The notes under the pieces are model-generated. The model saw only the letters and a list, made by a program, of their open reading frames with translations. It did not search any database and was not told where the DNA came from. A stretch of 64,000 nucleotides of DNA, from the NCBI GenBank assembly GCA_910586725.1, contig CAJUJL010000006.1, positions 1-64,000 on the forward strand. The letters run 5' to 3'. Each line of letters opens with the position of its first letter. Position 1 is the stretch's first letter. This document shows, in pieces, positions 44,918 to 53,538 of this stretch. Origin of the DNA: an uncultured Lachnospiraceae bacterium. Lineage in GTDB: Bacteria; Bacillota; Clostridia; Lachnospirales; Lachnospiraceae. The position numbers were made by a program, and so were the translations under genes.

Positions 44918-44947
44918 CGGGGCATTGAAAATTACGCCAATGCCCCG
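44918..44947 (-). terminator. Hairpin terminator between the two GH20 genes
   Basis: Ten-base perfect arms CGGGGCATTG/CAATGCCCCG, 17 bases after the stop of the upstream GH20 gene. The following sequence is AT-rich but lacks a long T-run, so termination may be partial. Confidence 0.6.
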
Positions 44948-44963
44948 CATGAAATATGACAAA

Positions 44964-47900
44964 TTATTTTATTTTCTTTATACCGGCGCTTCGAATTTTT
45001 TTCTTTAGATTTTTATTCTTTTTCAGGTTCTTCGGCAGCTTAATGCTGATCCCCTTTGCGGTTTGTTTAAATGCGCCGGCGTTCACCTTCTTTAATTTTG
45101 ACTTGTTCTGTACAATCACTGTTTTTAACTTTTTACAGTTTTTGAACGCATTTTTGCCAATCACCTGCACATTGGGGCCAAGCGTAACTTTCTTCAGTTT
45201 TTTCTTACAACCGATAAATGCCTTGGCGGAAATTTCAACCACTTTATATTCCGCCCCGTTCACGGAAACCGTATTGACAGTAACCGACGGCTTATCTTTT
45301 CCTTTTACAAGCTTAACCGTCTTTAAAGCAGCGCTTACTACCTGATATTTCATGCCTCCGGCTTCAAAAGCATCGTTATCTGAAAGGCCTGACGAAACCG
45401 GCTGTACGCTCTTTAATGCCAGCAGTGCCTGACTTAACTCTTCCAGCGACGCCCCTCTTGCGAGAACTTCATTTGCACGCTTTACCGCCTCTGCTAATTT
45501 AGCAATGGAATCCGCCGTATATGCCGATGGATTTGCAAGCGCCTGATTCGCGTTTGAAATTGCCGCTGTAAGGTCCTGTCTCTTTTGCTGCATTTCCGCT
45601 TCTTTCACCGAAACCAGCTTATTTTGCAGGGAATCCAGCTGTTTTACAATATTCTCATATGTCGCCGCTTCCGCATTTCCCAAAACTGCTTTCGCCTGTT
45701 CCAATGCTGTCTTAAGCGCCTGTATGGCTTCCGCGGAATACAAATCTGTCCTCTTTGCCTGCTCTTCTATGTCTTTGATCTTTTCAGACAATTCGGTTGC
45801 TTTTGTAGCCGGTTTCGTTTCCAGATTAGCCGCGGCTTTCTCTAACTGTTCGTACGCATACAAATAATCTTCCAATGAACTGCCTTCATATGCTCTGATT
45901 CTTCTTGCCGTTTCTAACGCGGATGCAAGCATACGAAAACTGGAATCCGTATAAGCATCTTTGTCATAATTTTCATATTTACGGATCATTTCATCCAACT
46001 TGGATCCATCAAACGCGATGGGACGGTACAGATTCAATTCAGCAATTGTGCCATGAATTCCGTTATTATCTCCTCCCGCATTATAAATCAAAAGCGATAC
46101 GCTCTTTGCTTCAATCGGTTCAAATACGGCCTTTTTTCTGTCATAATTGCTTCCCCACATCTCATGGTCAGCTACCATTTCTGTCGTTCCGTCTGCTTTC
46201 GTAACCTCAATGCCGTACTCATAAATTCTTCCGTTCTCGCTGTTTTGCCTTGGGAGATAAGTTAATGCATTGATTACGGTTGGATTTTTCAATGTGACGG
46301 TAAAAGTATGGTGATCGCTCTCTGTAAAGCATTTGTCCGTTCCATTCCATGCGGAATGCCAAAATGTCTCTTCATCGCCGTCAACTGCCTTTTGCGGAGT
46401 CACATCATCTGCCGCAAAGGTACAGGCTTCTACTGTCATTTCGTCATGAGAAACCGCTTCCCCTTCTGTCTCAACTTCCTGAACGGCGCCTACCGTAACA
46501 GATTCAATCTGACCTTTAAAGCTATTTGTCTTGCTTCCAATGCGGCCCATCGGAACCAACATCGTAGCCGTCTTTCGAATTCCTTCCTGCGCCAGTTTTT
46601 CGCTTAATTCCGTAGTCGGATGATTTGCAAAATAAATATCCGGATTATTGTTGGTTGAAATGATATGGGAATTTCCTTTTTTATCAATCGTCACAGCCAA
46701 TGTGCCATCTTCATTATAACGTTTATTATCAACCAGTTCTCCATCTACATATAATGCCACATTTTCCTGGCCGCTGTGAAATTCCAGTTCATGCCATGCA
46801 TCGTCTTTCGGAAGCTCATATTGAAACGAATAATCGTAGCCTTCTCTTGAAAATCCTACCTTGCCGGTGTTTTTCTGCACTGCCTTGAATGCATATGTTC
46901 CATAAACTCCAAACGCATCCTTGGACTCACATAAAATCTGTTCTTCTTCTCCGGAATCCGCATCCCGTTTTACTTTCATCCTTAAAACGGCATCCAAACC
47001 GATCAGATCCAACTCACCTGGCGTTTCCACATAACTTTCCCCGCCTTTTAAAGAAAGGGATTTTTTACCAGCCGCACTTCCGTCCGCCAGTTCTGCATTG
47101 ACAGTTTTCGTCAAATCAAAGCCGTTTGCACTGGAATCTTTCGTTAAAGTTTCATCAAATGTGTAATTTAAAACGGTAGACGTAATGTAATCCAACTCTC
47201 CGTATATGGAAGTTCCGGGAGCCGTTCCCGTCTTTGCCGCAGCCTGGGTAAATTCTTTGTAATTGCAGTCTCTCGCATCTCCCCAGAGTTTTGCTCCGTA
47301 CACCGGCGCCGCCTTAAAAAACCGGTCAAAGGAGTCATACTGGGATATTCCGTTTCCACGCGTATCCACGCTGTCATGCCAGATTGCGTAACAACCGCCT
47401 AACATCTGATCGTCTCCGGCTTTCATCGTTAAATTGCCGATGACGTTCGGCTGCCAATCGTTATAAATACTTCCTGTATTGATATAATCGTTATAATATC
47501 CCGCTGCCGGCACGATATAATTCGGTCCCTCCAGCGTATTGATCAAATCAAAGCCCATGTCGTACATGTCTTTGGGATTTGCATATCCGGTATTCCAGAT
47601 ATTCAACTGTACGCCTTCCGCTCTTACAGGCGTCGTACCGCTCTTATTGGAAAGGCTCCCCCACATACGGACCGTTCTGCCGGAATCCTGCACAAACTCG
47701 ATCATTCTGTCGGAAAAGCTGCGGAAATATTCTATACCCGTCTGACCGGATACGCCATGGTATTCATCCGTTCCGACATGAATCGTGGTATTTTGATCAA
47801 ATATCGGATCATCGCCTTCCAGATATTCATTCCAGATTCCCTTGACAATATCCATGGTCGATTCCCCGTCCGGCTCCGCAGCTTCATCCATCTGCGTCAA

Positions 47901-49553
47901 ATCCAGCTCGTCAATCCGGTACCTGCTCCCGGCGCTTCCTCCCGTGGACATAATCTCTGAAAATGCTCTTGTAAACGGCAGCGCATGCGCCGGCATATCA
48001 AATTCCGGCACGATTTCCACGCCTCTTACCCTGCTCTCCTGTATAAAGGAACGAAAATCATCTTTCGTGTAAAATACATCTTCGGAAGTTGCCGTCTTTC
48101 CTGTCTTCTGGCTTCTTTTTGTAGATTCCAGACGAAAACCTGCATAGGCTTCACGGATTGCCGTTTCTTCATCCGGATAATCTTCAAGGAAAATTAAATT
48201 ATCGCTGATATGTACCTGAAGGCTGTTTAATTTATACCAGGACATATTTTCGGAAAATTCATAAAGAGCTTCCAATGTAAAGGGTTTTCTTCCTACGTCA
48301 AGGCTGAATCCACGCACTTCATATTTGGGATAATCCCGAATGAAGCCTTTGGGAATTGTCCCGTTTGACTGTTTTAAAATCTGTAATATGGTTCTTGTCG
48401 CCCAATAGACGCCGGTCGCTGCTTCCGCTTCCACAGACACATATTCATCTACATCAATGGCATAACCTTCCTGATCAAGGCCTTTCTTTGTCTCTGTAAG
48501 GGACAGGTAAATATCGCCTTCTTTTGCCATAGACGACGTGCCCTGCCGCACAGCAATGTCCGCTCCGGTAATTTCTTTATAATCCTCTTTCAGTTTTTGC
48601 GCAACTTCACTTAAACCCGCATTTCCTACGATTATTTTACCGGAAGACGATGCGGCAAATATTCCCGTCTTGCCGTGCCACTCCTGAAGTTCCGGTATTA
48701 CAACCGGTTTCAGGTTTAATTTATCATCTGCCGTATACTGTCCCGGAATGAGAACGGCAAATTCCTCAGTCTGCGCAACCGACCCGTCCGCAAGCGTCAC
48801 TTCATAAAATCCCTTTACCGTCTTTTCTTCCAAAGGCGCATAGATCGTGCCGTCTTCTGCAATGACCTGTTCATAGTCTGCGCAAAAGCGGACTTTGGCG
48901 CCCGCCGGAAGATCTTTGGGCATGGAAATTTTGCCGTCTCCCTTTTTGACTTCAGCGGGCGGCGAAATGGCATCAGCCACTTTCTGCGCCTCTGTACGGT
49001 TGTCCGGTATTTCATCCTCATATACTTCAATCTCATAAACAGAAGCCGTCTGCCATGATTCCTCGGACGGATTTGCGCTTGCACTGTTTATTTTGCCGAT
49101 ATACAGCCGCAGATACTGTGCCGTTACCGGATCATCCAGCGTAATAATGTCTTTATTTTTCTCCGGGTAACCGGAATTTGACCAAATAGGATCTCCCCAG
49201 TTCTGTCCGTCATCTGAAACTTCAAGCCTGTAATTTTCCACATTCCTGCGTTCCCAGTAAATGACAACGTTTTCTATTGTCTGTGGGCCATCTTCCCAGT
49301 GAAGCTGTATCCAGGAAGGTCCTTCGCCCAGCGCGGACGACCATCTGGATGATCTCTCCGTCAAATTTCCATCGATTACTTTTTCCGGACCTAAACTATC
49401 CGATTCCCGATTCAGCGCTGTCGCCGTTGCGTTTCCCGCAACATTACCAGATTCCGCTGCCTTGATGCCAACAGACGGAAACTGTGCCGTTCCGAGCAAC
49501 AAAGTAAACGCAAGCATCCAGGAACAAATTTGTTTTATTTTTTTATGCAGCAT
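44964..49553 (-). CDS. Secreted multidomain GH20 beta-hexosaminidase-type enzyme (2)
   Basis: A 1529-residue tandem paralogue of the enzyme at 40685-44827. Order: signal peptide 1-33; F5/8-type domain ~35-180; GH20 N-terminal domain ~290-415; barrel ~420-790 with Asp596-Glu597 in IHVGTDEYHG; LamG-like domain ~830-1030; an additional F5/8-type carbohydrate-binding domain ~1031-1178 (AVDGDEETFWHSAWNG, FTVTLKNPTVINALTYLPRQ) that the other copy lacks; FIVAR-type repeats ~1185-1395; and the LRR_5/lysine-rich module ~1400-1529. The extra binding domain suggests divergent target recognition after duplication. Surface glycan degradation is a family-based inference. Confidence 0.9.
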   Translation of the reverse strand: MLHKKIKQICSWMLAFTLLLGTAQFPSVGIKAAESGNVAGNATATALNRESDSLGPEKVIDGNLTERSSRWSSALGEGPSWIQLHWEDGPQTIENVVIYWERRNVENYRLEVSDDGQNWGDPIWSNSGYPEKNKDIITLDDPVTAQYLRLYIGKINSASANPSEESWQTASVYEIEVYEDEIPDNRTEAQKVADAISPPAEVKKGDGKISMPKDLPAGAKVRFCADYEQVIAEDGTIYAPLEEKTVKGFYEVTLADGSVAQTEEFAVLIPGQYTADDKLNLKPVVIPELQEWHGKTGIFAASSSGKIIVGNAGLSEVAQKLKEDYKEITGADIAVRQGTSSMAKEGDIYLSLTETKKGLDQEGYAIDVDEYVSVEAEAATGVYWATRTILQILKQSNGTIPKGFIRDYPKYEVRGFSLDVGRKPFTLEALYEFSENMSWYKLNSLQVHISDNLIFLEDYPDEETAIREAYAGFRLESTKRSQKTGKTATSEDVFYTKDDFRSFIQESRVRGVEIVPEFDMPAHALPFTRAFSEIMSTGGSAGSRYRIDELDLTQMDEAAEPDGESTMDIVKGIWNEYLEGDDPIFDQNTTIHVGTDEYHGVSGQTGIEYFRSFSDRMIEFVQDSGRTVRMWGSLSNKSGTTPVRAEGVQLNIWNTGYANPKDMYDMGFDLINTLEGPNYIVPAAGYYNDYINTGSIYNDWQPNVIGNLTMKAGDDQMLGGCYAIWHDSVDTRGNGISQYDSFDRFFKAAPVYGAKLWGDARDCNYKEFTQAAAKTGTAPGTSIYGELDYITSTVLNYTFDETLTKDSSANGFDLTKTVNAELADGSAAGKKSLSLKGGESYVETPGELDLIGLDAVLRMKVKRDADSGEEEQILCESKDAFGVYGTYAFKAVQKNTGKVGFSREGYDYSFQYELPKDDAWHELEFHSGQENVALYVDGELVDNKRYNEDGTLAVTIDKKGNSHIISTNNNPDIYFANHPTTELSEKLAQEGIRKTATMLVPMGRIGSKTNSFKGQIESVTVGAVQEVETEGEAVSHDEMTVEACTFAADDVTPQKAVDGDEETFWHSAWNGTDKCFTESDHHTFTVTLKNPTVINALTYLPRQNSENGRIYEYGIEVTKADGTTEMVADHEMWGSNYDRKKAVFEPIEAKSVSLLIYNAGGDNNGIHGTIAELNLYRPIAFDGSKLDEMIRKYENYDKDAYTDSSFRMLASALETARRIRAYEGSSLEDYLYAYEQLEKAAANLETKPATKATELSEKIKDIEEQAKRTDLYSAEAIQALKTALEQAKAVLGNAEAATYENIVKQLDSLQNKLVSVKEAEMQQKRQDLTAAISNANQALANPSAYTADSIAKLAEAVKRANEVLARGASLEELSQALLALKSVQPVSSGLSDNDAFEAGGMKYQVVSAALKTVKLVKGKDKPSVTVNTVSVNGAEYKVVEISAKAFIGCKKKLKKVTLGPNVQVIGKNAFKNCKKLKTVIVQNKSKLKKVNAGAFKQTAKGISIKLPKNLKKNKNLKKKIRSAGIKKIK

Positions 49554-49580
49554 TTCTTCCTCCCCTTTTCTTTTTTTACC

Positions 49581-49609
49581 ATTATAACTAAAAAAAGAAA
49601 ATATAACAA
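49581..49609 (-). promoter_or_regulatory. Promoter of GH20 gene 2
   Basis: Minus strand TTGTTA (49609-49604), 17-base spacer, TATAAT (49586-49581), 28 bases before the start. Confidence 0.7.
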
Positions 49610-49638
49610 CTTGATTTTCATAAATTATCTACATATTT

Positions 49639-50499
49639 TTATCCTATCATTTTTCTCAGGTTCATCTTTCTGCTGATTTTATCCCCAAACATTTTATTAA
49701 TTTCTGCACAAAACAACATGACATACATTCCAAAATAAAGCCACAGCATAACAAGCACGATCGTAGCCAGGCTTCCATACATGGAAAATCCGTTAAAATA
49801 TTCCAGGTATACGGATATACCGGCTGAAATGAAATACCAGAATACTGCGCATAATACCGCGCCAGGAAATTGATTCTTCAACGTCAGTTTGTGCCCCGTA
49901 ATCGCTTTATTGTTAGGCAGTGTCTTAAATAAAATTGTAAAAACAAAACTAAGACCCAAAAGCATAATCAATCCGCGAAGACGAAACAGCGCTTCAGTCG
50001 CCTGAGCCAGAATCGGCAGATAACCGGACAATACCCCCTGAATGCTGTTTCCAAACACCAAAAGAACAAGAGCCGCTACGATCGACGCCATAAAAACCAA
50101 AGTATACACTACGGCCCAAAAACGCCGGACAAACAGATTTCTTGTCTCATTCACTCCATAGATCATATTAAATCCTGCCGCCATATGTTGAATTCCTTTT
50201 GCCGCGGACCAAATACCCGCAATCGCTGTTATCGATACAATTCCCACTGATTTATTGTAAACTTCATGGATAATTGAGATCACAAACGGCGCAATATATT
50301 CCGGAACAAGGCCGTTGACGTAACGCATCAGCGTCGCCTCCGATACATACGTATATTTTAACAAGGAACTAAGCACCATAAAAAACGGAATCAAAGAAAG
50401 CAGCAGAAAAAAGGCTGTCTGAGAAGCAAATGCCCCAATATTGTCCTCTCTGCACTTTTTTACAAGCAGCCTGATATGTTTTATCCATTTCCAGATCAT
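49639..50499 (-). CDS. YihY/UPF0761 family membrane protein
   Basis: A 286-residue inner membrane protein with six hydrophobic segments and the YihY pattern (AFASQTAFFLLLSLIPFFMVL, SAAKGIQHMAAGFNMIYGVNETRN, FPGAVLCAVFWYFISAGISVYLEYF..YGSLATIVLVMLWLYFGMYVMLFCAEIN). Once called ribonuclease BN, the family now has no assigned enzymatic role. Its ATG overlaps the stop of the SpoIID-domain gene by four bases. Confidence 0.9.
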   Translation of the reverse strand: MIWKWIKHIRLLVKKCREDNIGAFASQTAFFLLLSLIPFFMVLSSLLKYTYVSEATLMRYVNGLVPEYIAPFVISIIHEVYNKSVGIVSITAIAGIWSAAKGIQHMAAGFNMIYGVNETRNLFVRRFWAVVYTLVFMASIVAALVLLVFGNSIQGVLSGYLPILAQATEALFRLRGLIMLLGLSFVFTILFKTLPNNKAITGHKLTLKNQFPGAVLCAVFWYFISAGISVYLEYFNGFSMYGSLATIVLVMLWLYFGMYVMLFCAEINKMFGDKISRKMNLRKMIG

Positions 50500-52796
50500 T
50501 TTACATCTCCGTTTTCAATTTCAATATCTTTGAAGAAGAATTTCAAAATCTCTTCACATTTCTTTCCATTCAAAGCCATCGCCTGCGCACCATTCTGGCT
50601 CATGCCAATCCCGTGCCCATAACCTCCGCCGTTCATTCTGTAAGTTCCGTCTTCCTGTAACACAAGCGTAGTATATGCACTGGGCAGAAGCCCCGGTTCT
50701 CTTTTGCTTTTGTCTGACAGCGTAAGCTCTGTGACTCCCGCTCCCAGCAAAGATCGAACGTTGTATTCATTGCCGGCCAATGCCGTGCCGTTTTCATAAT
50801 CCAGCTGCAGCTGCAGTATAATTCCGCTCTTGTTGCGCTTTGCAATGCTGATTTTTAAAAGCGCGCCAAATCCGCGCATTGAGTCTGTTTCTTCTCCATT
50901 CTGATTGATAAAAGAGATATTTTCCGGCGTCCTGGCTTTTTTCGCGTTTAAGATCTCTTTTATTTTGCTTTGCGTTTCCTTGGACGAAAAATCAGCGGCT
51001 GCAGTCCACCGGAAAAACGGCTTATCTTTTTCATAAGCAGATGGATCCGGCACAGAAATAAACGCTTCAAATGTTTCTTCATTCGACAAATCAATTTCGC
51101 CGCCGCCCTCTTTTACAAGCCCCTTTTTCAGATAGCCATAGCCGGGATCTGCGTCAAGGCCCCACGCTTCCCCGTCGTCCGTCACTCCTGCAGAAGTCGA
51201 AAAATAGTAAGCCTCCGCCGTCTCACCCTGATAACGAATTACCTGCCCGGCCGTATCCAACACGGCCGCATTTGTCTTCTCATCCCGGTTTTGTTTGTTA
51301 TAAACCTGGTAATTGGTCGTATCATCCACATGTGCGCCAAACTCTGCATAATCCCCGTGTTCCAGCTGAATATATGCATAACTTCTGGCGCAGACAGCCT
51401 GTGCCTTTAAAGCCTCCAGTTCATAAGAAACCGGCATTTCGCTTGGCACAACGGCGCAAAGATACTGTTCAATCGGAAGCTCATTTACCACGGCATATCC
51501 CTCCGGATATTTTCTTAACTCTATCGTCCCGGTATATCCGTTGGAAATATACTTACCGTCCGCATCGCATAAATAAAGCATTCCGTTTTTGGATTTCGTT
51601 TTAATTCGAACGCTTCCTTCCGTCGAAGCAAGCAGTTTACTGGCCTTAGCAACCGATTTTGCTTTTCTGTTTTTCTTGCCGTCTTTCGTAATAATACGAT
51701 AAGGCTCGCTCGCACTGACACGAATTTCATCATGACATTTTTTTCCGTCTTCCGTTAAAAGAAGCACTCGGATTCGGCTGATTTGCGCCGGTTCAGTCAG
51801 CAAAACGGCTTCAATGCAATCCCTGGCGACCACATACTCTGCCTTCATATTTGCGATCACAATGTCAGACAACTCTTTTTCTTCCGTTGTTCCATATGTT
51901 TTATATACCGGGAAATTTTCTGAACGCCTGATTTCACCGTATCCTTCAATTTCTATTGTCGTCTCATTTACAGCGATCAAATTGCCCTTGATCGTATCTT
52001 CTTTTACCTGGATCTTAGAAATTACGCCGTCTTCCCACACCAGATCACAAACACGATCCCTGATCTCCTTTCCATCGCCTCCGGTCAAAAAAGTTTGATC
52101 TTCTTTGGGGTCTGACGGTGTTTCTGCATCTTTCGTTCCAATCTTTAATTCATACTGCCCTTTATGAAACAAAAAAGTAATTTTCTCATTTTCCGCACTC
52201 TGCACGTAAACATTGGACAAAACGGCGGACTTACTCTTTAGTCTGCTAATTCCAATGATTTTATCCTCTTTTATATAAAATTCCGGGGAAGTCATATCCT
52301 CCAGAACCGGATCTTCTAATTCACAGGTATAAACCCCCGATGCACACACAATCGTATTGCCATCTTGATTTAAAATAACAGCTTCTTCCTTTTTTACGGA
52401 AACCTCTTCGTCAAGCAAGTCCAATAACTGTCCATAGATCCCATTCCATTCTTCTCTGGTGAGCGTTTTCGCTTCCTGATTGCGAAATGAAAAAACCGAA
52501 CGCTCCGTATCTTCTTGCGTATCGTATGTAATATACTCGGCGCTGGAAGTCTGGTCTAAAATCCATGCAATGGTATCCGTTGTGACAACTTCTCCCATCT
52601 CTGCCTCTTCCATTTTCTCTTTCCACTCATCTTTTGTATAATAATAGAAGCTAAGCATTGCTGGAAGTTCTTTTGTCTGCACATATTCTTCAGAATACTC
52701 GTATGTTTTCTCATCTCCGGAAGCGCTAAAAAATATAATAAAGAACAGTCCTGCCAATCCCAAAACTGTAATGAATAATTTTGTTTTAATTTTCAC
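50496..52796 (-). CDS. SpoIID/LytB domain protein
   Basis: A 766-residue exported or membrane-anchored protein. The supported start is GTG at 52796, preceded by AAGGAG with six bases; this puts a signal-anchor (KLFITVLGLAGLFFIIFF) at the N-terminus. The open frame runs 40 codons further up, but only through a tandem repeat. The SpoIID/LytB domain lies at ~430-540 (PIEQYLCAVVPSEMPVSYELEALKAQAVCARSYAYIQ, TAEAYYFSTSAGVT) with the conserved GYGHGIGMSQNGAQAMA near residue 732. SpoIID is a lytic transglycosylase acting on denuded glycan; this protein is far larger, with a beta-rich N-terminal region that I do not recognise. It is coupled to yihY. Confidence 0.85.
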   Translation of the reverse strand: MKIKTKLFITVLGLAGLFFIIFFSASGDEKTYEYSEEYVQTKELPAMLSFYYYTKDEWKEKMEEAEMGEVVTTDTIAWILDQTSSAEYITYDTQEDTERSVFSFRNQEAKTLTREEWNGIYGQLLDLLDEEVSVKKEEAVILNQDGNTIVCASGVYTCELEDPVLEDMTSPEFYIKEDKIIGISRLKSKSAVLSNVYVQSAENEKITFLFHKGQYELKIGTKDAETPSDPKEDQTFLTGGDGKEIRDRVCDLVWEDGVISKIQVKEDTIKGNLIAVNETTIEIEGYGEIRRSENFPVYKTYGTTEEKELSDIVIANMKAEYVVARDCIEAVLLTEPAQISRIRVLLLTEDGKKCHDEIRVSASEPYRIITKDGKKNRKAKSVAKASKLLASTEGSVRIKTKSKNGMLYLCDADGKYISNGYTGTIELRKYPEGYAVVNELPIEQYLCAVVPSEMPVSYELEALKAQAVCARSYAYIQLEHGDYAEFGAHVDDTTNYQVYNKQNRDEKTNAAVLDTAGQVIRYQGETAEAYYFSTSAGVTDDGEAWGLDADPGYGYLKKGLVKEGGGEIDLSNEETFEAFISVPDPSAYEKDKPFFRWTAAADFSSKETQSKIKEILNAKKARTPENISFINQNGEETDSMRGFGALLKISIAKRNKSGIILQLQLDYENGTALAGNEYNVRSLLGAGVTELTLSDKSKREPGLLPSAYTTLVLQEDGTYRMNGGGYGHGIGMSQNGAQAMALNGKKCEEILKFFFKDIEIENGDVK

Positions 52797-52831
52797 GTTA
52801 TACTCCTTACAATTCAGTCTTTTTGCCATTC

Positions 52832-52956
52832 GGGTATCCCTCTTTGCCTTTCGGCAATAATAAGCAAATACCCTCCGGGTATCCCTTTTTGCCTTTCGGC
52901 AATAATAAGGAAACACCTTACCGGTATCCCTTTTTGCCTTTCGGCAATAATAAGGA
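52832..52956. repeat. Three tandem 45-bp repeats before the SpoIID-domain gene
   Basis: The unit beginning GGTATCCC starts at 52833, 52878 and 52923, an exact 45-base period. Each unit holds, on the minus strand, the hairpin TTGCC-GAAA-GGCAA with a GNRA-type loop, followed by GGGATACC. Because the period is divisible by three, the repeat stays open in frame and mimics a protein extension. Confidence 0.85.
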
Positions 52957-52987
52957 AAAGAAGCTGCCCAAAAAAAGCAGCTTCTTT
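52957..52987. terminator. Hairpin in the gap between ssrS and the SpoIID-domain gene
   Basis: Perfect 11-base arms AAAGAAGCTGC/GCAGCTTCTTT with a nine-base A-rich loop. T-runs after the stem are short on either strand, so it may be a terminator for read-through from ssrS or a structural element. Confidence 0.5.
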
Positions 52988-53022
52988 CATTTGTATGTTG
53001 TCATTTGTTCATTTATGACGTA

Positions 53023-53088
53023 TCTTCTGTATTTTTATGCATCCTTTGTACATAAAAAATCTTCTGTATTTCAGTTTCTTCTGTATTT
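53023..53088. repeat. Three 12-bp direct repeats TCTTCTGTATTT
   Basis: Exact copies at 53023-53034, 53060-53071 and 53077-53088, between ssrS and the SpoIID-domain gene. Their role is unknown; a promoter for the SpoIID-domain gene was not securely identified in this ~340-base gene-poor stretch. Confidence 0.7.
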
Positions 53089-53136
53089 CTTATTGTTTAT
53101 CTTTTGATCCGGTTTGCCACTCAAGGGCTCACCTTA

Positions 53137-53317
53137 GGAAAAACCCAAAATGCCGTTTCCTGCAATTTTGAGTCCTAGCCAAAGCCAGGTGGGTAACCGC
53201 AGCCTCTCTTCTGCCTTCCGCTGCAAAACGACGGCCTGACATCCAATCGGCAATGTAGGAAACCCATAAAGAAAATGTAGGTTCAAAATAACAGGGTATC
53301 GAACACCTCAGGAATTT
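53137..53317 (-). ncRNA. ssrS: 6S RNA
   Basis: About 180 bases on the minus strand behind a strong promoter. The 5' end CCTGAGGTGTTCG matches the 6S 5' consensus, and 53312-53302 pairs over eleven positions (several G-U) with GGCATTTTGGG at 53154-53144, as in the closing stem of E. coli 6S RNA. A second stem pairs 53295-53283 with 53171-53159, CCTA/TAGG and TGGGT/ACCCA pairs continue the rod, and GCAGC/GCTGC forms the apical hairpin. The 3' end runs into TTTTTCC. 6S RNA mimics an open promoter and sequesters the housekeeping RNA polymerase in stationary phase. Confidence 0.85.
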
Positions 53318-53323
53318 AAATTA

Positions 53324-53352
53324 AGTATACCTTACTATTCCACATTTTTCAA
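53324..53352 (-). promoter_or_regulatory. ssrS promoter
   Basis: Minus strand TTGAAA (53352-53347), 17-base spacer, TATACT (53329-53324), predicting a start near 53317. Confidence 0.8.
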
Positions 53353-53363
53353 TGCAAAATACA

Positions 53364-53401
53364 TAAAAAAATAAGGGAACCTGATACAAGATTCCCTTAT
53401 T
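53364..53401 (-). terminator. Terminator after pckA
   Basis: AATAAGGGAA/TTCCCTTATT hairpin followed on the minus strand by seven T. It lies ~137 bases after the pckA stop; the intervening 3' region has two smaller hairpins (AGAAAGCC/GGCTTTTCT near 53420-53445 and TTGGT/ACCAA near 53446-53460). Immediately downstream is the ssrS promoter. Confidence 0.85.
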
Positions 53402-53538
53402 TTGTAATTCACGACAACAGAAAGCCCGAAAAATGGCTTTTCTATTGGTTTTTTACCAAAAATTTAACTTAATCTAAAGTATACGCAAACTTGAGAAAAG
53501 CGCACATGGCGTCTTCTGACGTTTACTTGAAGTTCAGA

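Noticed and set aside
52797..52916. N-terminal extension of the SpoIID-domain protein
   Set aside because: It is translation of the 45-bp repeats; the signal-anchor and AAGGAG both support GTG at 52796.
52832..52956. CRISPR array
   Set aside because: The repeats are directly contiguous with a 45-base period and no variable spacers, and no cas genes are near.
53100..53330. Riboswitch or T-box controlling the SpoIID-domain gene
   Set aside because: The element has its own promoter and 3' T-run and matches 6S RNA pairing; it ends more than 300 bases before the gene.
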